Assembly: GCF_025356155.1 (NCBI RefSeq)
Contig: NZ_JANXUQ010000191.1
Coordinates: 1 to 53,532 of the forward strand
Reading direction: 5' to 3'
Length of the DNA stretch: 53,532 nucleotides
From: Rhodoferax sp.
GTDB lineage: Bacteria > Pseudomonadota > Gammaproteobacteria > Burkholderiales > Burkholderiaceae_C
Under the pieces are notes generated by a model. The model was not told the DNA's origin, did no database searches, and saw only the letters and a list, made by a program, of their open reading frames with translations. The translations under genes were made by a program, and so were the position numbers. Position 1 is the stretch's first letter; the number at the start of each line of letters is the position of its first letter. This document shows positions 42,120 through 49,515 of the stretch, one piece after another.

Positions 42120-42284
42120 TCAACTACTGCAACTGCAAATACTCTGACACTGAGAGTAGTCAAGTCCTGCTAGACCACATCTGAACATGCAATTTAAGGA
42201 ACAAGGCTCGGGATCACTCGTAACAGCGTAAGCAGCAGACATGCTGCCAAAAAAGATGAATGTAAAACATAAACGTCGTAGCAT
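42120..42284 (-). CDS. Exported Cys-rich mini-protein A (contains CX3C-X9-CX3C)
   Basis: A 54-residue precursor: a signal peptide (RLCFTFIFFGSMSAAYA) and a mature part of about 34 residues with six cysteines, CSLNCMFRC, then nine residues, then CQSICSC. The inner four cysteines have the same CX3C-X9-CX3C spacing as mini-protein B, and both have Arg before the second Cys, Asp at the sixth linker position and Ile before the fourth Cys. The ribosome site for the ATG at 42284 is weak; an upstream in-frame GTG is possible. First gene of the operon. Confidence 0.68.
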   Translation of the reverse strand: MLRRLCFTFIFFGSMSAAYAVTSDPEPCSLNCMFRCGLAGLDYSQCQSICSCSS

Positions 42285-42303
42285 GCTTAATCTTGCGTAA
42301 TGT

Positions 42304-42347
42304 TGAGGTTTCACCTCAGAGATGCCGTTGGCAGCGATGACTGCCAA
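42304..42347. promoter_or_regulatory. Two dyads upstream of mini-protein A
   Basis: TGAGGT-N3-ACCTCA (42304-42318) and TTGGCAG-N6-CTGCCAA (42328-42347) are perfect dyads 20-63 bases before the mini-protein A start. They may be operators or leader hairpins. The TGAGGTGA-ACC part of the first recurs as TGAGGTGATACC just before the receptor-gene hairpin (near 42105-42116, minus strand). Confidence 0.45.
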
Positions 42348-42815
42348 TCCGCGCGGATGGCATCTTACTGTAATTTAATATCACTTTAACGACGATAATT
42401 TGCAAAGCAGCGACAAATACGCTGGGATTTACTCGGGAGTTCCCTAGTAAAAATCACTAGCAACACCTTGATTCTATTTTAAGTGTTTGTCAATCCCATA
42501 TTCATGTGATATCAAATAAATGATAATTCAGCGAAATCTGTGAAGTTGTCTATGCGCTGGTCCACGTCGCCCCGGCACAGCCACAAACTAAGTTTTGGCG
42601 AGCTTACTCCTCATCTTTGCGTCGCTCGGCCTTGGTTCTGCGTTCTGTACGTCGTTCCACGTTGCGCGGCTATGGCAAATTACAGCGTATTCATGATTTG
42701 AAGCCAAATTTTCTCCTGTCGTGTTTGCTCTCTGTGTTGGTGGCCAAAGTGCTGGACCGCAGCTTGACCCCAGCACATCGAATAGAAAATGCCCCTTTAC
42801 GCCAAGGTCTGCGAC
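42348..42815. other. AT-rich promoter region of the mini-protein operon
   Basis: No gene is supported here. The part 42360-42540 is clearly AT-rich and should hold the operon promoter on the minus strand; TTGCAA followed 17 bases later by GATATT is one weak candidate, and a small dyad CTAGT-N7-ACTAG lies near 42444-42460. I saw no convincing Fur box. The part 42541-42815 has no recognisable feature. Confidence 0.4.
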
Positions 42816-43301
42816 CTACCGACTGATCACTGAATAGTTGCCACCTGCCGATGCGGGTTTGTTCTCGTCATCCAAGACAAACAAGCACTGCGAAAGGTAC
42901 TGCTCAACCTCAGGCCAGGAACTCTGGCGATCAAAAAGCTGGCGAACTTTCTTTCCCGCATCAATGACATCAGGGTCATTCAACTGAACCTGCATCCTTG
43001 CACTTTCATTGGAATCAGAATCTTTGTGCTTAGCGTGGTCCTGCTTGGCGCAGGAGTGAAACTCTCGCACTCGACCAAACATAGGGGAAGCCCTGTTTAG
43101 ACAGGTCTGTCCATATATGGGCTCGTTGCGATCCACATGGCCTTGTGCGAAGCTATCTTGGACTAAATGCATCAGACTACCCAACGCCGTCGATTTGACG
43201 TGTGGGCGAAGCCACGGCCGCCCCATCGTGAACAGTCCCTGCACTGTGTGTTGATTGCGTTTGAAAACTGAGCCACTCCAGTTTTCGGTCGGCGGCAACA
43301 T
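42816..43301 (-). pseudogene. Fragment of an unknown protein with a zinc-phospholipase-like motif
   Basis: An open frame of up to 161 codons. The segment STALGSLMHLVQDSFAQGHV resembles the metal-binding helix of zinc-dependent phospholipase C / S1-P1 nuclease-like proteins, which have HxxxDxxxxxH spacing. The rest (SCAKQDHAKHKDSDSNESAR) is hydrophilic and unrecognised. No ribosome site or signal peptide is seen, and the frame starts 69 bases from the IS66 end. It is therefore probably the 3' remainder of a longer gene cut by that element. Confidence 0.5.
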
Positions 43302-43409
43302 CCTGTGTGCATTGGCCGGCTGATTTGTCCCATTTAATGGGCTTCTTGCTCAAGAATGGCAAGACGTCCGTAAGAGTCCGACGAATACCGTACTTGACAG
43401 TTGCGGCCG

Positions 43410-43938
43410 TCAGATATCGACGAGGTGACGAAGCAGGCCGAATGCGACACGCCAAGTCTGACCATCGCAGTCGAGCGTGGCCGTGCGCTGGTTGATACGC
43501 ACGATCATGCCAACCCGTTGTTGCAAATCTCGGTCCGTGAAGCTCACCCTGTTGCCAATGCGGAAGTCCTCACGCCTTGGAATTTCCGGCGGCGGGCTGG
43601 GCTTTGTTTGTTTGTTTGTTTGATGATGCGGTGGCGCCGGTAGTTGCCATCGGTTCGCCGGATGGCGTCGACACGATGGCCTCATAGGGCACGGTGAAGT
43701 GACTCCGGCTGGACTCATCAAGTAATGTCGCGCGGCGATCCTTCATGGAGATGACCCGAGCAGGCAGCAACTTGCCCGTATTCCAATCAAAGAATTGCAC
43801 CGGCTGACCCGTGTGCAATTGCGTTCGTGCCTGGACGATGCGCCGGGGGTCAGCCAACAATTGGTCAATGGCCCAGCTGAGTTGGTACAGCTCGGCGCTG
43901 GTGGCCATCGGTAAGTCTTCGATCAGTTTGATACGCAT
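43410..43938 (-). pseudogene. IS66 passenger protein gene, frameshifted at a CAAA repeat
   Basis: The first part (from ATG at 43938) reads MRIKLIEDLPMATSAELYQL to YEAIVSTPSGEPMATTG. After a run of five CAAA units the frame ends early (stop at 43570), while the alternative frame continues as RREDFRIGNRVSF to FGLLRHLVDI and stops at 43410. The two parts together look like one protein with SH3-like basic segments. Losing one CAAA unit (or gaining two) would join them. I do not know its function; it lies 25 bases after the transposase stop. Confidence 0.65.
43603..43622. repeat. Tetranucleotide repeat (TTTG)5 / (CAAA)5
   Basis: Five perfect TTTG units on the plus strand lie inside the passenger gene, exactly where its reading frame breaks. 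Slippage of one unit would restore the frame. This is a typical substrate for slipped-strand mispairing. Confidence 0.8.
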
Positions 43939-43963
43939 GGCAATATTGTGCCAAGCCGCCAGA

Positions 43964-44098
43964 TCAGGCGGCCAGCGGCAATGGTGCCTGCCCAACAGCG
44001 CCACAGCCCAGGTGCGGGGCCACTACCCATGGCAGCAACTCTGCAACCCGGTTGATTGGATGGTCCGCAATGCGCTCCAGCACATGGCGCAGGTACTC
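43964..44098 (-). pseudogene. IS66 transposase C-terminal tail
   Basis: The sequence EYLRHVLERIADHPINRVAE followed by LLPWVVAPHL is the conserved C-terminal end of IS66-family TnpC transposases. Only about 45 codons remain; upstream of 44098 the frame enters unrelated kinase-gene DNA. It is non-functional. Confidence 0.8.
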
Positions 44099-45191
44099 TG
44101 GTCTAGAAGCAATCCGATTGTTGGAGGATGGAGCCGCAGGCCAACCCTTTGATGTCGTTGTCGTCGACGTCGATATGCCAGGTGTTGATGGATTTGAAAC
44201 GATGAGTCGAGTCAGGCAGCAGAGCTCCAAGAGTGTCCCAGTCATCCTTATGGCAAGCACAATACGTTGCAATCAACTTCCCCTAGATGGTCCGATCGCG
44301 GATGCACTTCTTTCGAAGCCAGTCACTGGTTCAAACCTCCTTGACACTGTGAACGGATTGCTATTTTCGGCAGACGGCCCAAGTCAATCCGACCGTAAGC
44401 AAGAGGCAGTTGCCGGGTTGGAATCTCTTTTGGGAATGCAAATACTGGTAGTCGAGGACAATGAGCTCAATCAAATAGTGGCTAAAGGCCTTCTATCAAG
44501 AGCTGGGGCTGTCGTAACAATTGCATCGAACGGCTCTCTGGCCGTTGATACCTTAAGGGCGAGACCAAACGACTTTGACATAGTTCTCATGGATGTCCAG
44601 ATGCCTGTCATGGATGGTTTTGAAGCATCCAGAATCATTAGAGATGAGCTAGGGGTTGTGACACCGATTGTCGCTATGACCGCAGGAGTGATGGCGGATG
44701 AGAGGCAGCGGTGTACCGCTGCGGGAATGATTGATTTCATCGGCAAACCTCTAGAAGTCGAGCGCATGCTAGCGACAATCGTTAGTCGTGCTCGTAAGCA
44801 GTTGCCTCCGAAAATTCAACTTGATGCGGGCGCCGAGGTTTACCAGGGGCAGTTCGAGATTTCTGCCTTGCTTCGGATGAGTGAAAGTGACTCGGCACAG
44901 CGAAAGGTCCTTGTTCACCTGATAGCGGGAATAGTTGAGCGTTCGTCCGGAGATCTGGAGCGTGCCCAGAGTGTCTGGCAAAACGGTGAGGTCGACCAGG
45001 CTGCTCGATTGCTTCATGGTCTTCGCGGTTCCATAGGTAGTTTAGGTGCGAAACGATTCACAGCTGCTACTTTAGCCCTGGAAGGCGCAATTCGCACAGG
45101 CGGGGGGGATTCCGACCTGTGGGCGAAAGCCAAGAATGAGTTAGAAGGTACCTTGGTAATGGCGCGTGAGTGGCTACAAACAAATTCCTAA
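44097..45191 (+). pseudogene. Receiver-receiver-Hpt end of a hybrid histidine kinase
   Basis: The frame enters in the middle of a first receiver domain (SGLEAIRLLED, then VVVVDVDMPGVDGFETM). A complete second receiver follows (MQILVVEDNELNQIVAKGLL, phospho-acceptor in VLMDVQMPVMDGFEASR, PIVAMTAGVM), and then an Hpt domain with the histidine in ARLLHGLRGSIGSLGA. This is the usual C-terminal half of large hybrid kinases. The upstream kinase core is missing, replaced by the IS66 remnant. The sensor half at 37941-39155 has the same strand and is the likely other end. An ATG at 44052 could permit expression. Confidence 0.72.
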
Positions 45192-45201
45192 CCTGTGTGG
45201 T

Positions 45202-45231
45202 CGAGGGTGTCCCGAATGTTGTGTAAACGGT
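45202..45231. mobile_element. Possible solo terminal repeat of an IS256-like element
   Basis: GAGGGTGTCCCGAATGTTGT followed by GTAAACGGTG resembles the terminal repeats of IS256-type elements (ends reading GTTTACACAA...GGGACACCC in the other direction). No transposase or partner end is present. The remainder of 45232-45400 holds no gene I can support. Confidence 0.3.
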
Positions 45232-45400
45232 GGGAAATTGCAGTTTAAGGCTTGGTCATTCTTTCCTCGAACCGTATGGTAAAGCGGGTCAACGCAACCT
45301 TCCACCAGGACACCCACTCAAGGGTGGATTCTCCTCAAATCCCGGGGCGATTCAATCGGGCGCGCACAATTGGGTCTTCCGAACCCCAAGCGCATTCTCC

Positions 45401-46441
45401 ATGCTCACCCCAATCGATCTGCGCTCCGACACAGTGACCCGCCCAACCGCCGCCATGCGCGCGGCGATGTCCTCTGCTGAGGTGGGGGACGACCAATATG
45501 GCGAAGACCCCAGTACCAACCGCCTGCAAGCCCGCGTCGCGGAGATGTTGGGCAAGGAAGCCGCGGTTTGGCTGCCCAGCGGTACCATGGCCAACCAGGT
45601 GGCCCTGCGCACGCTGACACGTCCGGGCGATGAAGTGGTGGCCAGTCGTGAATCACATGCCGCATGGCACGAAGTGGGTGGCGCTGCGGCCAACGCTGGT
45701 GTTCAGATCCACGAGATAGGGCGGGGCGGCATTTTTACGGGCGAAGAATTGCGCGCTGCAACCAAACCCCGCAACTTCGCCATCTTCCCGATGACAACCT
45801 TGGTGCAGGTCGAAAACACCCACAACCGCGCGGGCGGCGTGGTCGTGCCCCAGCCCGAAGTGCTGCGCATCTGCGCCGTCGCGCGCGAGCTGGGTTTGGC
45901 GACCTTTCTGGATGGTGCACGGCTGTGGAACGCAAGTGCCGCAAGCGGCTTGCCTCTGGACACTTTGGCCCAGCCGTTCGACTTGGTTGCAGTGGCATTC
46001 AGCAAGGGGCTGGGTGCCCCGGGCGGCTCCATGCTGGCCGGGTCCAAGGAGCTGATCGCCACTGCCGACCGTCACCGACGTCGTTTGGGCGGTGCCATGC
46101 GGCAGAACGGCATTTTCAGTGCCGCTGCACTGCATGCGCTGGACAACCACATGGCCCATCTGCCCGAGGACCACGCCCATGCGCGTGTCTTTGCAGAACG
46201 GCTTTTGGCTGGTGCGCCCGTACAACTGGATCTGGCGACGGTACAAACCAATATCGTTGTTTTCCACCTGCCGGCGTCACTGGCGCTGGACGCATCCGCC
46301 TTGAGCGCGCTGGCCCGCGAGCGGGGTGTGTTGGTGAACGCCTTCGGTCCGCGCACCGTGCGCGCGGTGACCCATTTGGACGTCAGCCTCCAGCAGTGTG
46401 AGAGAGCCGCTGACGTGTTGATCGCGCTGCTTGCCATGTAA
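45401..46441 (+). CDS. ltaE: L-threonine aldolase (low specificity)
   Basis: This PLP enzyme splits L-threonine or allo-threonine into glycine and acetaldehyde. The 346-residue protein starts at MLTPIDLRSDTVTRPTAAMR, the family's N-terminal signature. It has GDDQYGEDPSTNRLQ, the conserved ENTHNRAGG, and the PLP lysine in VAFSKGLGAPGGS. The ATG at 45401 is used because family similarity begins there, although the frame is open upstream. No disruption is seen. It lies between the broken kinase gene and an XRE-type regulator. Confidence 0.93.
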   Translation: MLTPIDLRSDTVTRPTAAMRAAMSSAEVGDDQYGEDPSTNRLQARVAEMLGKEAAVWLPSGTMANQVALRTLTRPGDEVVASRESHAAWHEVGGAAANAGVQIHEIGRGGIFTGEELRAATKPRNFAIFPMTTLVQVENTHNRAGGVVVPQPEVLRICAVARELGLATFLDGARLWNASAASGLPLDTLAQPFDLVAVAFSKGLGAPGGSMLAGSKELIATADRHRRRLGGAMRQNGIFSAAALHALDNHMAHLPEDHAHARVFAERLLAGAPVQLDLATVQTNIVVFHLPASLALDASALSALARERGVLVNAFGPRTVRAVTHLDVSLQQCERAADVLIALLAM

Positions 46442-46556
46442 GACGGCGGAAAATAAATCGATGCGAGCCAATCCGGTATAAACGTACTGGTGATGACGGG
46501 CTATGTCATCGCCGCTTTTTTCTTTGGAACACCAAAACAAGAATTGGAATTTGCCC

Positions 46557-46994
46557 ATGAGTTCGTTGATCTCTTCCCTGAAGTCTGAAATTACCCGCGT
46601 CGCGCGCAAAGAACTGAAGGGTGAACTGCAGTCGCTTCGCAAGGTCACCACGGTGCACCGGTCGGAAATTGCAGCGTTGAAGCGCCAGTTGAAGTCGCTG
46701 GCGGCGGAGCTTAAAGGTGTCAAACGCACCAACAAGTCTGGAGTCGACGCGCCATCGGCAGGCGAAGCGCCTGAGAAACGCAGTGGTATCCGGTTTACCG
46801 CGCAGCGGTTCGCCGCGCTGCGGGCCAAGCTCGGCCTCACGCAATCGGAGTTGGCCAAGGTGTTGGACGCTTCTTCGCTGTCCGTGCACAAGTGGGAAAC
46901 GGGTGCCGCGCAACCCCGCGCAGCCCAGTTGGCAAAAATTGCCTCCGCAATGAAGCTGGGCAAACGCGAGGCGAGGGCTCTTTTGCAGGAATGA
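46557..46994 (+). CDS. XRE-type helix-turn-helix protein with N-terminal coiled coil
   Basis: A 145-residue protein. The N-terminal half is a charged coiled coil (SSLKSEITRVARKELKGELQ, then HRSEIAALKRQLKSLAAELK). The C-terminal half is an XRE/Cro-type DNA-binding domain (LRAKLGLTQSELAKVLDASS, then VHKWETGAAQPRAAQL). Such coiled-coil plus HTH proteins are common in Burkholderiales and of unknown target. It converges with the decayed arginase gene, whose remnant ends 15 bases away. Confidence 0.85.
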   Translation: MSSLISSLKSEITRVARKELKGELQSLRKVTTVHRSEIAALKRQLKSLAAELKGVKRTNKSGVDAPSAGEAPEKRSGIRFTAQRFAALRAKLGLTQSELAKVLDASSLSVHKWETGAAQPRAAQLAKIASAMKLGKREARALLQE

Positions 46995-47009
46995 CGGTTG
47001 CGTACAACC

Positions 47010-47762
47010 CTAGGCGGCGACAAAGTCGGGGTCGTGCGCGCAGCCGCTGAGCATCTGCACCGCGTCGGCCAAGCGGATGCCGGTCTCTACCGGTGTTCCG
47101 GTGCCCGGTGCGTCAAGCGGGTCCAGCCCATCCAGATCCAGCGTCAAACCCCAACCGGTGGCGTCCTGTTTAACCGGGGCGCGGGCTTCCCCAAAACAGG
47201 CGGCAAAGCTGCGGTCCAGCAGCTCTGCCTCCGCCGGTTAGTAGCTGCGCGCGCCAATGACCACCACGTTGTGTGGCAACAGTTTGCGGCGCCAGCCATA
47301 CAAGCCAGCCATGCCGTCAGACCCATAGCCCAGCAGTGCGGCCAGCGGCATACCGTGCGGCGCCTGGCTGTCTGACGTGTGGGGCGTGTGTGCGTCCAGG
47401 TGCGCGTCGATCCAGACCAGGCCCAATCGCCCGGTCGGCCTAAGAAATTGGGCGGCGGCGCTCCACGTGCCTGCCGCACTGGAGTGGTCACCCCCTACCA
47501 CCAAGGGCAGTTTGCCGATGCACAGCGTCTTTTCAACTGCGGCGGCGAGCTTTTCGGAGAACACTTCGATCGCGTCCAGTCGGCTGTTCGCCAGCAAAGG
47601 CTGGGCGGTGATGGTGTCGCCCCACGTGACCGTGCGACCCGTGGCTGCCAGGGCTTGTTGAATGCCGCAACTGCGCAGAGCCGCCGCACCCCACTTGCAG
47701 CCGCCATCGCTGGCGCCTTCGCCCACCTCGGCGGCTATCAGCTGCAACGCGCGCGCGCTCAT
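47010..47762 (-). pseudogene. Arginase-family gene with in-frame stop and truncated 3' end
   Basis: The first part reads like an arginase/agmatinase with metal motifs VGGDHSSAAG and WIDAHLDAHTP. After IGARSY a TAA stop (47238-47240) interrupts, but the same frame continues with the family's next segments, PAEAELLDRSF and LTLDLDGLDPLDAPGTGTPV, and stops at 47010. The interruption fits a single GAA-to-TAA change. The LDLDGLDP aspartates, needed for the second manganese, come after the stop. The 3' end also lacks the usual last helices. It overlaps the ornithine cyclodeaminase stop by four bases. Confidence 0.82.
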
Positions 47763-48697
47763 GCGGCTTGGCGCAGCGCGGGGCGTGCAGCGGTTGCGCA
47801 GGCGAATAAATTCTTGGGGTCGGGCAACACGGGTACCAGGTCCACCGTGCTGCCGATGCCCAGCTTGCGGGACAAGGCATGGATGTACCGCAGGGCCGAC
47901 AAATCCTCCAGCGCAAAGCCGACGGAATCAAATAGCGTGACCTGTTCGGCGTTGTCCCGCCCGCGTTGTTGACCCGCCAGAACCCGCCATAGGGCATGGG
48001 TCTGGAAGTCTTGTGGCATCTGCTGCAATTCGCCCTCCATGCGGGTCTGCGGCTCATATTCCACAAAAACTTTGGAGCGCAGCAGGATGCTGGGTTGTAG
48101 CTCGGTCTTGCCGGGGCAATCGCCACCCACCGCGTTCAGGTGCATGCCAGGCTCTACGAGGTCGTCTGTCAGTATCGTCGCGTTGCTCTTGTCGGCGGTG
48201 ATGGTGGTCACTATGTCGGCACCGCGCACGGCCTCCCGTATGGACGCTGCACGCACGATGGTCAAGGTGCCCTTGCTGGCATACGGCGCCAGGTTCGCTA
48301 CCAGCTTGTCGGTGGCCTTGCGGTCCACATCGAACACGCGCAGTTCGCTGATGCCCAACTGAGTCATAAAGGCAATGGCCTGGAATTCACTCTGTGCACC
48401 GTTGCCAATCAAGGCCATGCTGTGGCTGTTCTTGCGCGCCAAAACCTTGGCCGCCAGCGCCGATGTAGCGGCCGTGCGCAATGCCGTGGTGATGCGCAGC
48501 TCACTCACCAGCGTGGGGTAGCCCGTGGCCACGTCGGCCACTACACCGAAGGCTGTGGCGGTGCGGGGTGATTGGTTTGAGCCACCCCAGCGCATGAAGT
48601 CTTCGCGTATGCATTCGGCTATTTCCTCCATCAGGTTTGCGAGGCCATGGTGCGACACCAGTTGCTGCATGGCGGCCACGTCGATGTAATGTGTCAT
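47759..48697 (-). CDS. Ornithine cyclodeaminase family protein, apparently internally deleted
   Basis: OCD converts ornithine to proline and ammonia with NAD. The 312-residue frame has MTHYIDVAAMQQLV, the NAD fold (MALIGNGAQSEFQAIAF) and VVADVATGYPTLVSEL. From memory of close homologues, about 40 residues are missing between NQSPR and TATAFGVV (around base 48558). They include the conserved AFKYVNGHPGN stretch with a substrate-binding lysine. The deletion keeps the frame, so protein may be made but is probably inactive. It lies between the transporter ATPase gene and the arginase remnant in one operon. Confidence 0.8.
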   Translation of the reverse strand: MTHYIDVAAMQQLVSHHGLANLMEEIAECIREDFMRWGGSNQSPRTATAFGVVADVATGYPTLVSELRITTALRTAATSALAAKVLARKNSHSMALIGNGAQSEFQAIAFMTQLGISELRVFDVDRKATDKLVANLAPYASKGTLTIVRAASIREAVRGADIVTTITADKSNATILTDDLVEPGMHLNAVGGDCPGKTELQPSILLRSKVFVEYEPQTRMEGELQQMPQDFQTHALWRVLAGQQRGRDNAEQVTLFDSVGFALEDLSALRYIHALSRKLGIGSTVDLVPVLPDPKNLFACATAARPALRQAA

Positions 48698-48710
48698 GGG
48701 CGTACCTCTT

Positions 48711-49511
48711 CTACTTCAGGCTGTTGGACAAGAAGGCCCGCAAGCGGTCGCTGCGCGGGCGCGACAAAACCTCGGCCGGGTCACCCTGCTCTTCGATCTG
48801 GCCCTTGTGCAAGAAGACCAGCTTGTTACTGACCTCACGCGCAAAACCCATCTCGTGGGTCACCACCACCATGGTGCGGCCCTCTTCGGCGACCGAGCGC
48901 ATCACGCGCAAGACCTCGCCCACCAACTCCGGGTCCAGCGCCGATGTGGGCTCGTCGAACAGCATGACCTTGGGCTCCATGGCCAGCGCGCGGGCGATGG
49001 CCACGCGTTGCTGCTCACCACCGGATAGATGGGCGGGGAACGCGTCCTTGCGGTGGTACACGCCGACGCGCTGCAGGTAGGTCTGCGCACGTTCCGTAGC
49101 CTCAGCCTTGCTCAGGCCCAGCGCGTGGATGGGTGCCTCGATGACGTTCTCCATTGCCGTCATATGGGCCCACAGGTTGAAGTGCTGGAACACCATGGAT
49201 ACCTGCGCGCGCAACTGCTGCAATTGGGCCTGGCTGCTGACCTTCAGCGCGCCGTGTTTGTCGGGTACGAGGCGCAGTTCTTCGCCGTCCAGCACAATAC
49301 GCCCGGCGTTGGGCTGCTCCAGCAGATTCAGGCAGCGCAGAAACGTGCTTTTGCCGGAGCCGCTGGAGCCGATCATGGAGATGACGTCGCCCTTGTTGGC
49401 GGTAATACTGACGCCCTTGAGCACTTCGTTGCTACCAAAGCGTTTGCAGATGTCCAGTCCCTGCAGGATGGTGTGGTCGGCCATGGAGATATCTTTCGAA
49501 GGGATGGGCAT
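48711..49511 (-). CDS. Polar amino acid ABC transporter ATP-binding protein (HisP-like)
   Basis: A 266-residue ATPase of the HisP/ArtP group. Walker A is GSSGSGKST, the Q loop is [11 protein letters not shown], the ABC signature is LSGGEQQR, and Walker B is [12 protein letters not shown] followed by the [10 protein letters not shown] switch. It would power the two membrane subunits encoded upstream. The first ~9 residues (MPIPSKDIS) may be untranslated; a second ATG (MADHT) is an alternative start. Four bases separate it from the preceding peptidase-like gene. Ornithine, lysine or arginine is the likely substrate from context. Confidence 0.92.
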   Translation of the reverse strand: MPIPSKDISMADHTILQGLDICKRFGSNEVLKGVSITANKGDVISMIGSSGSGKSTFLRCLNLLEQPNAGRIVLDGEELRLVPDKHGALKVSSQAQLQQLRAQVSMVFQHFNLWAHMTAMENVIEAPIHALGLSKAEATERAQTYLQRVGVYHRKDAFPAHLSGGEQQRVAIARALAMEPKVMLFDEPTSALDPELVGEVLRVMRSVAEEGRTMVVVTHEMGFAREVSNKLVFLHKGQIEEQGDPAEVLSRPRSDRLRAFLSNSLK

Positions 49512-49515
49512 TCAC

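Larger units (their letters stand above)
43370..44098 (-). mobile_element. IS66-family remnant (one end, passenger gene and transposase tail)
   Basis: The left end begins GTAAGAGTCCGACGAATACC, matching the GTAA-type terminal repeats of IS66 elements. Inside lie a frameshifted passenger gene and the last part of the IS66 transposase (YLRHVLERIADHPINRVAEL), read on the minus strand. The transposase is cut at about 44098, where response-regulator sequence of the broken kinase begins. Only the right third of the element remains, so it cannot move by itself. Confidence 0.75.

Noticed and set aside
42348..42540. Fur box for the TonB receptor operon
   Set aside because: GATAAT-like pieces occur but no 19-bp palindrome matches the Fur consensus well.
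42588..42776. 62-codon frame between mini-protein A and the IS66-side fragment
   Set aside because: No signal peptide, no ribosome site, composition not like the neighbours.
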